Positions 13,661 through 27,620 are shown, counted from the stretch's first letter. The stretch is DNA of 64,000 nucleotides from Lophius americanus (GCA_037951165.1 JBBDHG010000011.1:3623001-3687000), one strand, 5' to 3'. Numbers and translations are program-made. Notes: generated from the sequence alone by a model not told the origin.

Positions 13661-14239
13661 TCATCAAAATCTCATGAATCGTTTTGGGGTCATATCCTTC
13701 TCATCAAAACCTCTTCTTGACTCTCTTATTCATCCTACCAACTGTCAAACAGACAAAAAAACAACCACACTGGCAAAAACATTACCTCTCTGGCAGAGGT
13801 AATAAGAATAATTCTCTTTACGGTGTCTTGTAGTTCGTCTCTGTGAGAAGACGTAAACCAGGCGGTGAGGTGCAGACAAGCGAGAGGATGGATGAAGTTA
13901 TTTTCAGATTCCAGGTGACTCTTAAAACTTAAGACAGGTGTTTTGCCTTTGAGCATCTCTCAATATTCATGACTCCACTTAAATATTCATGTGACGAATA
14001 AAGTCAAATTCGGAACGACGAGTGGGCTCTTTCCAAACGGCTAAGAGGCTGCTTTACTTACTTCTGCCGGGTTCACAACAGCGCTGAGAACCCGACGACT
14101 CATTCTTCAGGTCCGTCTGATCCGATGTGTGACCTGGAGTCATGCTGATGAACACCTGAGGTTTGTCCACTTTTCAGGGTTAGAGGATGAGGCTTAAGTC
14201 ATTGTATTACATCGATTCTTTAGACCTAAGCGCAAGAAT

Positions 14240-14450
14240 GAACTGGGATGATTTTGGGAAAGGTCGGTTGTATTTTTAACGTTATCTCTCTCAACTGTTG
14301 GTCAGATTTTGTCCAGATGAAACGCATATGAATCGACTGGAGGAGATCTATCTTGTATGTGTAATACTTTACTCTAATAGTTCAGATTATACTCATTAGG
14401 GGGAGTTTTCTTTATGAAAAATACCATGGACATAACTTCACATTTAATTT
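14240..14450 (+). repeat. dispersed repeat, single copy of the family tandem at 60.8-61.2 kb
   Basis: It contains the ordered landmarks atatgaatc-gact-gga, atctatcttgta, ctctaatagttca and actcattaggggga. The same landmarks occur in the same order near 19.24 kb and as tandem units at 60.83-61.17 kb. Its mobile-element class is not recognised. Confidence 0.6.
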
Positions 14451-15539
14451 GAGAAGTTCATCAGGGGGAATTGCGTGTACAACGCAGGGGACTGGGGACT
14501 TTTGGGGGACAAACCTTCCTGTCTTGCTCTGAACCATCCCTTGTAAGTGTCCTCCGTAAACGCTTCTGTTTTCTTGTGGCTTTTGCAGATTGTTGTTCTT
14601 AATTTGCTGTGTTTTGGCTTTTGCACAATGTGTGTGTTGTCAAATTGATGAAGATGTTTTCTTTATTTGCTTTTGTTTTAACTATTTTCATGTGTTTCCT
14701 TAAGTTGCAGTGTATTTGCCGCTGTCGGCCGTGATGTTCCTTCAGTCATGAATAACACACACTAGTACATAGTGGTGTGTGTTTTAACATGTGCACTTAC
14801 AGTCAGTATGCAGGACAACCTATCCTATTCAACAATCACTGCATAATGACAAAGAGTTTTAATGCTCTAATGTTTCACAAACAAGCTTGGGAATTTGTTC
14901 CGCACATTTACACAATGACAGGATGCTCGCTCTCACTTTGACTGAAATTGAGTTGTTGAATTATGAGGCTTGTAGTGTTTTGAAGAATGCCGCCTCATCT
15001 GTGTGAAAGTGATTGCATTGTGTTTTCAGTCAGGGAGAATTCCTCCATGAGGAGAAGGAACTGTTGGTGTGTTTCGCACAGAAGAAACAAGATGAGTCAC
15101 TGTTTTGGGGGCCTTGACATGATGATCGAGGCTTCTCTTGTTTCTAATGTGTTAAACCTTGTCATCACCCACAGCCCGGGTCCAAAAACCTCCACATGAC
15201 CTCAACATATGGGAACCAACTCAAAGTTTTATATTACAATCTGTACATTCACAAATAGGTATTCCTATGTAAAAAAAATAAATAAACAGAATACAGAGGT
15301 GTGTAGGTAAGATTTGATATACAAATCCAACTGATGCCTGTAACATATTCCAAAAAAATGCACTGTAAGCATTTTTACTGCTGACCTACATTTCCATTAC
15401 TTTTGTAGCTTTCTTGAGTTTGTTAACTTGTCCTCATGTTGTTTTCTAAGCAATTTCATCAGTGAAAGCACAATAATAACAACAATAGTAAAAATAACTC
15501 TATTGATCACATAGTCATACATACAGGATACATCATGAA

Positions 15540-15800
15540 ATGATGCAGCGGTGGTCAGCCCCTTTTGTGGTCAGTATGGGGGGCATATTGGTTCCAGGGT
15601 CTACCACATGTAAACTGTTGGGCTCAAACCGCTGACCTGCCGATCTTCTGACTGGGAGATTATATAAATCCTTTATTTGTCACATACAGCCATTATAACA
15701 TAGTGAAATCCTTTCTCTGTGTTCGTCCCATCCCTGAGGGGGCAGCGGTAGGCCCCCTAGAGAGGCCTGGGGAGGTAGGACCTCAAAGACCTGCTCAAGA
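15540..15800. repeat. dispersed SINE-like repeat fragment
   Basis: The minus strand contains caggtcagcggtttgagccc, which resembles a tRNA B box. The adjacent segment (tttatttgtcacatac... and gtgaaatcctttctctg ... cccatccctgaggggg...) is a block I recognise as recurrent in fish genomes. Element boundaries and target-site duplications were not identified. Confidence 0.45.
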
Positions 15801-16557
15801 GAAAACACGTGTTTTTGGTAACCACATTTTATGCTGCTTGAGTTTTCATTGATTGATGGAAACAAGCATGTACCTGCATGTGCTTGAAAAATGAGCCGGC
15901 CAGTTTAAATGATGATCCTCGTCTAATGCTGGCAGGACCTTTTGTTGGGTTTGTTTTTCACAACATCTAAGAAAAAATAAGGTATGAAAGAATTTCTTTC
16001 ATGGAAAGAGCCTCTAAATAAGAATTTTTGATGGCAAAAGATGAATCTTAAGGGTTTAATCCATAGTTGGTCAGGACTATTAACAACAATAAGTCTTTGG
16101 GAACTAAAGAGACCATTGCAAGATGTCACAGTGAACATTTTCCCATTCTGCTTAAACGACTTCAGTTGGAGTGGAGCAGTATTGCTGTATTTTTATTATT
16201 TTATTCATAATGCCCAACGCATTTTAAACCAGAGACAGGCCTGGGCTACAGACAGACCAATGCATGCATGCAATAGTTCCAAGACTGAGACAGATTTAAA
16301 CATTTTTCATCATTTTAAACAGATTCTAATTTATGTTTCAACATTTTTTTTGGTTTCATTTTTACTGAACAACAGCCTGATTATATACTTAACAGATTTA
16401 TGTTGATTTTATGAAATTGGAATGAATATATTTTCAAAATATGATTATTTAGATACATTTAAATAGATTCCAACACTTCTCTTTAAAAGTCATTGTCAAG
16501 ATGGCTTAATATAATAATATTAATGTTGCCTTCCCAGATGGACCAGTTACAAATGTC

Positions 16558-17337
16558 ATGGGCTCCATGGATCACAGATGCTTTTTAAATTTACTTCTGG
16601 CAACAGTCTGGTTCTCCTTTTCCCCTTTGAGCATGCAGGACACAACGTCAGTGACTCACTGCATTCCACATGTGTTCTTGTTATCAGGCTTTTCCGCTCC
16701 GTGTCGGTCCATCTCAAATGAACGTAGAAGCGGGTGCTGGGCGGTGTGTTATGGTTCTATATTGTTACCGTCAAACTATCGATAAATCTCACGGACAAGG
16801 AGTCTGCAAGACAGAAACAAATTTACCGGCATGGTTTTGGTATTATTTCATCATCTGCCTCACTTCATAGAGCCGGACAACAAAGGTTTCCGGCCCTGGA
16901 AAGACTACATAGGCTTTTTGGACGCAATAAGAGAGATCCTGGGTCGGAACATCGCCCCTGAGACTCCAGCACCAGCCTGCAGTCTGACTCATCGCCCTGA
17001 TCACCTGGTGTCTGTGTGCATTAACAGAGTCCGCCCCAATGGTGATATTGAGGCAGACTGTGTGAAAGTCTTCCCTCATCAGTCCGCACTGACAGATTCC
17101 TTTACTCATCAACGTCCACCCGATACTTTGACGCTGATACCACATCGGACCACATCGGACCGGCACACAAGGGACAAAAGGTCACAAGGTCACCCGTTAC
17201 AAGTCACTGGATTCTCCAGGGTTGTCCCCGTTAACGGACAGAGCCCACACCAAGAGGTTCTGTTCCAAGGTGGACAGCGCCCACAGCTCCGTGTTCGCCA
17301 AGTCCAGTCGCTGAACCTCCATACCTGTGTCAGGTAG
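16558..17337 (+). other. unassigned GC-richer open segment (possible gene remnant)
   Basis: Two overlapping plus-strand frames stand out. An ATG at 16558 (and 16567) opens a 75-codon frame whose start, MDHRCFLNLLLATVWFSF, looks like a signal peptide. A second frame (16831-17337, 168 codons) includes GFRPWKDYIGFLDAIREILG, preceded by a pyrimidine-rich stretch and a possible acceptor (cttcatag, ending at 16870). The minus strand is also open at 16843-17166, so open frame alone proves little. I recognise no family on either strand. It contains a tandem duplication of accacatcgg (about 17139-17160). It may be a decayed gene, an unknown repeat, or chance. Confidence 0.2.
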
Positions 17338-19139
17338 CAAGAAGCTGGCTAAACATCCATCAAGGAGTGTGATGTGTTGTATTTTTTTCCTTTTGGGTTT
17401 TTGTGGATGACTTTATAGAAGGACTTCTTGATCGTTTGTTTAGAAAGCAAGAAAGAATGATATACAGGAAAAGCGTGTTTATTTTGACATATTTCAAAAC
17501 GTGGCCGTCTGATGTCCATTTACATACCTCCTCTCAACGCATTGAAGGGAACGGTATCAACAGTTTACATCGAGAAAACAGTCCTCAGTAATAACTTTAC
17601 CACGGCAAGTGAACAACATGTGACCATGTCAGCATTTTAATTCCTTTCTTTTTTTTTAAATACGAGGATGTGTTGAGACCGGGCCTGAGAGAGGGTGACG
17701 ATAAAAGAGTGGTGAGAGGAGAGCCGTAGTGCAAGAAAATGCAGTTTGGTTTCTGACTGACCTTTAGATAGACCTCCATTTGTTGATGCTGCAACGGGCT
17801 GTGTTTATGTGAAATGTTCCCATCCCTCTCTGTCCATGTGCTGCAGCTCCACCTCATGAAGGAGAAGCTAGTGCTGCACTGCTAGCAGAGTCAATATCAG
17901 ACATTGGGGTTAAATAAAAGAGGTTGGATACATCTGAAAACTCAATCAACAACACTATGAAATGATGAAGGTGTTTCTAAAGATATATTGAGGTTCAACT
18001 GAAAACATCAGGGCAGGTCAATGAAACAGCAAAGCTCAGCGGGAACTTGGCAAAATGAGAGGAGATCAATTCTACAAAGAGAGACACTGCAAAAAGAATT
18101 TCAATTAGGTAAAAACAAATGTTAAGTTGGCGTCCTTCGGATTCCATTTACACGGATTACCATCGTCTGGATGAAAGAGAATCTACAGAGATAACCGCTT
18201 TTTTGTGGGGTATATATCTTTTATCCAAAAAGAAAAATTGAAATCTTGCAAACGTTCAATCAGAAAGTCTGTCCTCAGCTACGGTAGGGACACAGTTACT
18301 GCTCATAACTCTCTGTTATCCTCAACTTTCACACCTGCTTGCTTCCAAACACCTGTATCACAGCCTGGTGCATTCATTAAAATCAGCTGCACCTATTCAG
18401 GTAGCCTCATCCATCCAATCATTGTGTCACACCTTCATGCTGAGCTCAACACCTTCAGCTGCTGCCTTTAAACATGACTCTCACCTTTCATCTAGTTCTT
18501 TCATGCTGCTGGATCACACGCCCTCCACCTCCCCATCTCCATCTAGGTCTCATCAACCTCATCATTCCTTAGCCTCAGCAGAGTCATCGGCCACCACCAC
18601 CTGTACCCACTATTTTTGCATAATATCCCAACAAGACTGTTTTCCTTATTGTAAGAGAAAGCACTTGCACAACTGCTCTTTGAAACAATATGATGAAATT
18701 AATCTACTAAAAATGTGTTCATCTATCTTATTAATTGCTCAATGTGAAAATGAAAAGGTCAAGAAAACTTAGAATTTATGTTTTGGAAGCGTGAAGCCAA
18801 CTCAGACTGCGTTGAAGGGAATGACATATAGTTCTGCCGACTCATTCTCTAACTCAGATAATTTATCTTCCATAAGGAAAACATTTCCACCAACACCTAC
18901 CTTCCAGTGATAAACATGTTGTTCATTCCTCCAGAGCCCAAGCCATTCTAAGAATAGTACAGGAAATAAAAGTCAGACCTTCAGATTATATATTTCTGAA
19001 TAGTTATATTAGCCGATATTATGGAATCATAATCTTCGCCGTGTCTCAGATTATTCATGTTTAACCTTAAATCTGGCTATTTCAACACATTTCATCAAAA
19101 AAAATGTATTTGTTTTAGAATGGTTGGTTGTATAATTCT

Positions 19140-19290
19140 GCTACTAGGGGGATCTTTATCTCCAAAAGTCTAGGGGCCATAATTTCTCAACTACATTTTC
19201 GATTTAATCCAAATTTGGTGGGTACGAGTCAACCCGCGGAGATTGATCTTGTACGACAGATTATACTCCAATAGTTCATGTTTTTCTCTA
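19140..19290 (+). repeat. dispersed repeat, diverged copy of the 14.24 and 60.8 kb family
   Basis: It shares ctactaggggga, gagtcaac...ggagattgatcttgtac and actccaatagttcatg with the other copies, in the same orientation. Confidence 0.5.
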
Positions 19291-22200
19291 TTCTTATATA
19301 CATATATATAAATATATATATATGGATAAAAAATTAGCTCAGATAATTTTAAATTCTCAAAATTTAAAACTCTCTTAAAATCATGTATGACATAAGATAC
19401 ATTTGGCGTTAGAGGGGTCTTACAAACTCAGTTCCTGTCAGCCAGTGAGCCTTAAACATTTTAACACACAACTGCTTGACCGACAGGTTAGCATGTTAAA
19501 GTATACATAGTACAGCATTTATTATTGATGACTTGTACATATATTTTTGAACTAAATTCCTAATCCAGCAGACACATAGAGGAGCGAGAGAGCTCCAGTG
19601 GTTGGCAGACCAAATTAGATCTGAGAGGAGACACTATTTTTTCTCATGTTCATCTGATGGACAACTCCTGATCAGTATTAGACATTCTATGTATTAACTA
19701 AATCTACGTGAAAGAGAACACTGCATTTCCTTAAATGGTGTCATAAGCTCTGGTTGCCATTGCCTCTCGTCGGCTCTGAGCCCTTTCCTCTCCTCCACAG
19801 AGAAACTGCTCCTCTCCTGGCTCAGGGGAAAGATCCCTGAATGATCAAACTAATGGAAAACGCTAATGTGTAGGCCAACGAGTGTGGCATGGTCACTGGA
19901 CCTGATACAAGATTTAAGAGATGAGTGTTTGCCAGAGTGACTCACCTTGATTAAATATTTGTCGGCTGAGGAGAATGCTTGTACATTCTTGGAGAGTTTT
20001 CCAGAAGACTTCCTGCCTTCATAATAAGATATAAGAGAAGCTTTACCTTCTGAATGAAGCTGTTAGGTCGGCCTTAGCTGCTGCCACCGTCATATGCAGG
20101 ACAACCAGAGCTTTTTTTAAGGTTATTTTATCAGACCACAGATACCAAGATAGATTTAAAAAAGAAAAAAAAAGAAGCTTTATAAGTTTCTTTAAACAAA
20201 CGTTTCCAGCTGCTTAAAGCGTTTACCCTTCTTTCTTATGAATGTTTTTTCTACTATAAACATATTGATTCCTCTTAACTGATCATTTCAACTATGTATC
20301 CATTACCCTTACCTAAGCAATTAATGCATTAATTATCATTTACATTATTTAAAAAATAAAAAAGCATAACATTTCTGGCAAACATTTCATACAAGTGAGC
20401 ATAATAATTTTAGCCGTCTATCTAGACAAATAATACTATCTTGTAGTAATCAGGCTGATTGATCGAACCTGCGACCACTTATGTAAAGTATTATTATACA
20501 CTCGCTTTCAACCTTAATCTTACTTTTCTCACTCTGCAACACCCAAAACAAGAACATACACTGAGCAACAACTCAATGCATTAAATGACAATAAACTGAG
20601 TGGAAAAATGTGTGTTTCTATGCGTTTCTATGTGTGTTGTAGCACATTTACAATTGATTACACATATTGGGTTAAAAAAATAAAAACATACCACATCTAT
20701 CGTAAGATGGAAAAAGCCGTTTCATCAAATGTGGAATTAAATTAACTCGAAATGTCATTTATTTTCCTGTTTATTACCTGGAGTTGATGAGGCAAACATC
20801 TATTACAAGAGGAGAAAAAAAAGAAGTAGTGCTGCTATTCTGTGAAAAGGTGTTCTGTGATACGCTTGAGAAAAATAAGCAATAAACATTTCACTCAGAA
20901 AAAAAACGTGCTGTTGAGCCTAATTGTTAACGGATGGGGAGCAACATCTCAACTGCAGGAGCTTCTGCCAATTAGGATGGGAGACGTTCCTCCCTTCAGA
21001 CAGGATCAGACACCTTCTGTCTCGGTGTCCTGGTGCAGAACAATGACGTTCATTTTTGCTAATGAGGCCTGCACCAGACGCTAAGAAACTTTAATTTTCG
21101 CATGAGGTTCTGGTCCGGGGTTACAGCATAATCCCAAAAATGTGGAAGCCGAGGGTTTTTAGTTGTATTGGAGAAGGACTGAAGCAACTGTCTGAGCTCT
21201 GAGAGTCCGATTCCATTCCTTTTCTTGGTTTCCAAGTCAAATTAGCTTCTAACTAATGACACGACTATGGAAATGTTCCTTTGCTGATGACAAAAAAATT
21301 AAAGTCACAAAGACAGTGGGTCAGATGTTTATGGGTGTGTTCAAGCCCGTCAGAACCTTATTTGAGATGTCATCGAGCATTGTAGACAATTCATATAAGT
21401 TTTGGTGAAAGATCATCATGAAAGACCCGTACACTGTATGTGAGGGAGATAAACCGGATTATCTTACAGCACCCATATAACTGGGTCCCATTTTGTGCAG
21501 TCTAAGGACTAGAGTTCAATGGTATAACAGAGCAACCATGATTAAAGAAAAGGTCCACATTAAGTGCTTTATTTTCATCTAACTGAAACCAGCAATTCCT
21601 CCAGGTTAACCTCTCTATCATAATTTTCTATAAAAGAAATACAATAGGATCCTCAAATCTAACATTAACAACATCAACAACTATCAAATGATATCATCAT
21701 ACTAAAAGGGAATAGCTGCCTCTTTTGTTGTCGGTCTTATAATCATGAGTAATCTATTTATCCTGAGAGACATATGAAATATACTTTCCTTTTTCATTAG
21801 CCAGTCTGAAAGTAAAAAGTTATTTGAAATGGTTAAAATTTCACCATATCAATAAATATAATTTTGAATTAGTTATTGAGTCAAACAATCATATCAATGG
21901 TCAAATAAGGACAAACATATTTGTCTGCATGTTATCCTTACGGCCGTTTTAAATGAAATCCCTTCCAGCTGTCTGAACTTTTATGTTAAGAAGTTAAATC
22001 AGGAATCATTTGTTCTAAAGGGGGTCACTGGACTATTTCCACAGCTAGTAAACTATTTCTTGTAACATCCTGTTATTTCATTTTCCTATCTACATTATGG
22101 CCACTGCATGCTTTGATTTTTCTTTGTATTGCACCTCTGCTGGATTTCATAGCGTTTCAACACTTTCTTTGTCTTCAGTCCCTTCCAGTCAGACTTTGTC

Positions 22201-25200
22201 TCAAATGTAAATGGCTGGTTGTAGATTTTAAAACGCTGTTAATGTTCTTCTCTCAGGATGTACGACACTTTCATCAGGAAGAGTTGTTGGGCCTGTAATC
22301 TAATATAAATGAACTACGAGCTGTAACTGCAGATAAAACTTGAAGTGATCAATTTGAATAATAACCAGCGCATCAATCATTTTCAGCAAGATCTGTATCG
22401 TGTGAAAGAGCGCCATCTAGTGTAATACTGGAAAAATACATCAACAAATCTTTATCACGTTTGTTGATTTTGTAACGTTTTCTCTACATTAAAAGCCTCC
22501 TCTAATCTGAATGTAGCATATAATTAAGGCTATCATGACTTAAAATGATAATAATTATAATAATAATAATAATTAATACAGAGTTAACACTGATTTCTGG
22601 ATTCGTAAATAAAAGACACAAGTATGAAAAGACACAATTTATTAATGAAATGTTTGTTTAACCTGTAACGGAAAAAAAAATAAAGCCCTGTCACCAGTGT
22701 ATTTGGCAAATATAAGAATGATAGTTACATTACTTAGCATTATTACAAACAATAGCCAACATTATATAAGCTTAATTAGGTTTATCATGTAGAAAAATAT
22801 CCTGTTAAACATACAGGTTACCCTTTTCAAGCAGAATGATTGGCAAACCGTTTCCTTTTTTTCAGATTAGACTTCAGTTGTTGATTTAAATGTTGATTCA
22901 AAAGCAGTAGATAAAGGAAAAGATGCCATGTGCTTCAACTGTGTAGCCGTGTATTTCCACTTTATTTTTTTATAATCTTTAATTTTAGAACACAATTCCA
23001 TCATTTTCATTGTAAATATAAAAATATACTCCACGTTATTTGGTTCGACATCTTTTTCACATGGTTGTTTATTTTACAATTAAGGTTGCACAACAACTTG
23101 CATTCTTGAAAAAAAACTTTTTTATTTTATCAAAAATATTACATATATTACTGAGCAGATTGAGACATAATAACCATGAACTGAGCTTATTCTTCTACAA
23201 AGTTGAATACAGTGTCAAAGTATTCAACATAATTCTACGCAGTTTATAAAAAATGTGGACAGCACAACGTACATGAGGACAAATTTAAACTATTTATTGG
23301 AGGATGGAGTGGATCAATATTTAATTGACTAACCCATGAGTTTCCTATTGCTTTATAAAGTGTGTTAACTACAAGCTAATAGAACTGCTTCCAAACATGT
23401 AGATTGTGAAATAAGATGCAAACCTTATGTTTTCATCAGAAATCCCCTCTTTGTAAAACAGTATAACGATGGAAAGGACATAACGCCAAATATGGTTATG
23501 AGTGTCGGTTTTATCCAATACAGGAAATAAATAATTTACCTTACTTGCTGAACAGACAAAAGTGTTGAACTCTTACAAAAAGAATGTCTAAGCAGCTAAG
23601 TTTAAAAAATGCTACAAAATGATCTCAAAGGTTAAATATAATTTACCTCATTATTTAAAAGAGAGCTCTGATATGTTCTATATTCAATCTAAGGCTAACA
23701 ATTATTTTCACTACTGTTAATTTAAATTGTTTTGCCATTAATCAATTACTTGTTTATTCTATAACATGTCCAAAAATTGTGAATATTGCCATCCTTAACT
23801 GATGTTTTCAAATTGCTTCCTCATCAACTCCTATTAAAGACAGAAAAGAAATAAATGTTAAATATTTTTGCTTGGAAAATTAGTGAAGTTCCTTTGATCA
23901 ACTAAATAATGAATCAACAAATGCTTGCTGGTTTTAATGGACATATTGCATTTTAACCACATGAACAACATGGGAACTTTAGATAAGATGTACCAAAAAC
24001 CTCAGAGGAGAACAAAAGGTCAACTAAAGTCAACAAAATCATGAAATAAATATCAGTTCAGATGAACTTCATATGTAACACATTCAGGAACTGTCATACC
24101 CAAAACAAAACTTCTAACGCTAATAGTGCACTCTAAACTTGCCGACAGTTCTCAACACTAGTCAACCCATAAAATCAGTGCCTTTCATATTCTTACCTGC
24201 CGTTTACATCGTGACAACACAAAGACCTGATGGTAACTGAAATATCTAAACTTTCTTCTGTCATATAAAAATGTGTTTGAGTTTAAGGGACAATCCTTTG
24301 ATCACAAACTGTTTAAAAGATAAGACTCATGCTGTGCTCGACTAAAACAGTAAGTGTCTCTCTGTATAAAATGGAATCCCTACTGAGTTATTAACGGAGT
24401 CCCTGTCTGTTAACATCTGCAGTGACCAGCGTGACTCTCCAGTGTCTGTGTTTAGGTTAACACTGTTAACATGAAACCACTAATAGCATTAGATTTACAA
24501 ACCTGCACTACGTTTTATACTCTCAAAGCAAATAATCCAAAACAAAACTCGCTGCATTGTCCGCTATGCTGGACTTCCTCCGAGCTCAAACCAAAATACA
24601 TCATTCAAGTGTCCAGCTAGTAAAAGCGTGTGACGTAATCGTCTGCTTATCAACCGGGTGTCCCAATTTAAGAAATGCGTTCAAATCAAATGCCTCACAG
24701 TCACAAACGCCGCATTATAAACAGCAGAGATTGAAAAACCAATGAAGCTGAAATAATACCGAGCTTCACTTCAAAATTGCAACAGGTGAGTAAAATTGCT
24801 CACAATTGCCGAGCGTGACCAGCTTCAACGGTTTGATTGACCGTGAGAACAGATCCTGGATGGAAAGCTTTGGTCTGCATTTCTCATGAATGAAATGAAA
24901 AAAAAATTGGGACAGGATGGCACAGGCTGAGATTGATTTACATTGTGTTCTGGAAAGACGTCTCCTTCAAAGATTCAGTGTGTACGATATAGAGGGATCC
25001 CTTGGGATGAATATTCATAATTGTATTTTTATCACCTGGAACTGAGAATTGTTGTCCCTTCATGAGCTTAGAATGAGCCCCTTATTTCTACAGACAGAAA
25101 TAAACAGCTACCTATCGTTAGCAATAAAACGCTACCACGATGCGGAACAAAGAATAATATTCATTATCATACACGTAAGCTTGGACCTACAGTTTCACAG

Positions 25201-25358
25201 AATAAATATACAGATTAAGTATAAACTGGGGTTGAGCTGGGACGCAATATAGGTCGAAATCTGCAGCTGCTAGATGCCACAAAATCCTACACACTAGATC
25301 TTTACATTGTTCCAATAAATATCTGTTAGCACTACCGCTTTTAAGTTATCTAGATATA

Positions 25359-25600
25359 GCAAAGAAACTTTTTTCAGCTCTTTCCACATCGCCACAGGCC
25401 GCCACAGCCGTTTGGTCTTGTAACCCTTCCTGAAACAACCCTCCCATTTTATCCGGGATTGGGACTGGCGCTAGATGTGGCTGGGCGGGCTGGTAGCAGT
25501 GAGGACTGGCCTCAGGGTCCACACTGGATTTCTGCCACGCCCACTTTTTAACTGGGTTTCGAATCCCAGCCTCCACCAAAGTCATTGGTGTAACCCACTG
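25359..25600 (-). mobile_element. tRNA-derived SINE with intact 15-bp target-site duplication
   Basis: Read on the minus strand, the element begins CAGTGGGTTACACC, continues to GGCTGGGATTCGAAACCC (B-box-like) and then a body with cccggataaaatgggaggg, ending in an A-rich tail. It is flanked by perfect direct repeats agttatctagatata at 25344-25358 and 25601-25615. An A-box-like start, a B box and a clean duplication together identify a retroposed RNA polymerase III element. It sits about 250 bp beyond the sec22c stop codon, in the same orientation as that gene. Confidence 0.85.
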
Positions 25601-25851
25601 AGTTATCTAGATATACGGGGCCTATTTAAGGGTTACTGATATGACTGCATTTCAGTTTACCCTTTACTGTCTTGGAAACAATGTACACATAGTGCAAAGA
25701 CATACTGTATAAAAATACATTAACCTCTAGCAGTTATTTTCTGTGGGGTCACAAAATTCCTTCATATCTCATGCTCATATCCAGTTATTGGCTTCCCTGT
25801 CATTCATCTTGAGCTGCGACAGCTGCATTAAAATAATGTGTTCTGTGCCCT

Positions 25852-27620
25852 TCAGACCCCACAGTCACTATATCTGTCTTGGAGTTTGCGGGTGAGGATG
25901 AGGAGAGTGGCGAAGGAGGCAACTGAAATATGGAAGATCAGCTGCCATACGTTCCTTAGGCCAAACAGGTACAGGTTGCATAGAACAATCACAATCAGTA
26001 GAACGAAGGACTTTTGTTTCTTCCGAGATGAATGGAACAGGTAAAGGTGGCACTATAAAGAGAGTGTCAGAGTTAAACACGTGTGGGGATCAGATTGCAG
26101 TGCTGGCTAAAAATGAGGAATGTACCTGAAACACACAGCAGATAAATCCCAGAAGAAATACTGCAACATTCCATATTCCTTCATAATCATCCTGCAAATA
26201 AGGAAAGAAATACAATCAAACAGAAAATGGATTATCATTCAGGTGGAAGTTATTGTCTACCATGTATGGAATATTTCAAATTATAATTACTGTTTTTTAA
26301 CCCAGCTCACTATTTCCAGAAAAAATACATTAGCTAATAAAATCATTTTAAATAGCTTTCTTATGTGAGAATGAAATGTGTGAGCATTCCCTCTCTCAAA
26401 AAAAACTTGAACTTGACTTCTTGATTCTTGAACTTTTTACATAGATAAAAATACAACTTTATATTTCAACATTGCATTTGATATTGACTATGGCATTATT
26501 TAGGAAACATTAATATGCTAAACTCCTGTTAGGGATTATGTAACGATCAGATCCTGCCACTGGCCTTTACCTGGAATGTGTACTCTATGACGTGAACGCC
26601 ACGGATTAGGTTCAAAGATGCACACATGATGTTTAGGACAAGTGAGAGGATGCCTGGCGCTGTCACTGGTTCAAGTCTTACATTCTGACCTGTTAAACAA
26701 AAGAGAATTGCTGTAAAAATAGTAAATAAATATTGTAAATACGAGGCTGTATAAGTCAAGAGGTCAACAGTCTTACCAGATCCTGGGTATTGTTCCGTGT
26801 GCCCATTTGCGATGCCATTGCTGACCTCCACTTCCTCCAGGTTAATTACTTTTGGTGGATGGATCTTCAGATCTTCCTGCACCTCTGCCAATGTTACCTC
26901 CAGGGCGGGGCCACCGCTCTGGTCGTACTGCTGCTTCAGCTTCTGAATGGTTTTGTCTGTCATTTGGCAAGAGGGAGAAACATTAGAAAGCTATTATGTT
27001 TATTTTCAGTTTGAAGCAACAGAAAAAACAGTGCCTTCCTGAACATTCAACAGAATCATTTATTTAAAAACAAAATCCTTTGCAAAAAGTCACAAAAGCA
27101 AGACCATACATATTACTCTTTCTACGCACCAAATTCCAAAAATGGATATGGCTTGTCTGCCAAGGCAACAACAGAGCTATTGAAGCATGCTGTGAACTCC
27201 CAGCGAAGATCTTCCAGGAAGCAGAAGGCTTTAGCGACAGGGAGGCTGTAGTGACACACGCTCATGTAGGATACTCCCTCGGATGAGACAAAGCTGAACG
27301 GGCGAGGGGAGAAAACGTATTTAGTAAACAAACAACCTGACGCAGTTTGAGATAGATGCCTGTGTATGAAATGGGCAATTGTTTTTTTGCAGTATTTTCA
27401 GAGCACAATTTAAACAGTCTGCTCTAGTGAATCCTCACAATATGTTAAGCTCCTGGCCCTTGAGGGTCCCCCTGACAGGGAAACGGGCCAGTGCCTTGCT
27501 GACAGTCCTGAGCTGCTGCTTTCTCTCCTGGAGCTCTCGACTGTGTTCAAAGTCTGTGGATGCTGATAGGGGGAGTCCATCCCTCACCCGGACCACGAAG
27601 GCAAACGGGATCATAGACAT
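25852..27620 (-). CDS. sec22c: SEC22 homolog C, vesicle-trafficking longin/SNARE-like membrane protein (complete)
   Basis: An ER membrane protein implicated in ER-to-Golgi transport. Minus-strand coding exons are 27439-27620, 27130-27293, 26777-26956, 26571-26689, 26126-26191 and 25852-26052; all junctions are GT...AG and in frame, giving 303 residues plus TGA, which is the length I recall for the human protein. The start MSMIPFAFVVRVRDGLPLSA aligns with human MSV...VVRVRDGLPLSAST, fixing the ATG at 27620. The longin domain spans roughly residues 1-120 (AFCFLEDLRWEFTA). A linker with SNGIANGHT follows, then hydrophobic segments (GILSLVLNIMCASLNLIRG, VAVFLLGFICCVFQ, FVLLIVIVLCNLYLF, ISVASFATLLIL) and the conserved end SDCGV. 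Unlike SEC22A/B there is no canonical C-terminal SNARE motif with a single anchor; the tail is multi-pass, as is known for SEC22C. It runs convergently with vipr1 and divergently from nktr. Confidence 0.97.

Larger units (their letters stand above)
9890..25340. other. intergenic region between vipr1 and the convergent sec22c
   Basis: No gene with exon structure was recognised in these 15.5 kb. The stretch holds retroelement debris (about 12.9-13.66 kb and 15.54-15.80 kb), an 18-bp perfect palindrome (11.1 kb), an unassigned GC-richer open segment (16.56-17.34 kb), copies of a dispersed repeat (14.24-14.45 and 19.14-19.29 kb), short AT and ATA microsatellites (about 19.30 and 22.55 kb) and otherwise AT-rich unique-looking sequence. 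From 19.3 to 25.3 kb I see nothing assignable beyond these simple repeats. Confidence 0.6.

Noticed and set aside
18368..18772. 134-codon Ser/Thr-rich plus-strand frame
   Set aside because: Composition follows CT-rich DNA, no recognisable domain; more like an undetermined repeat than a gene.
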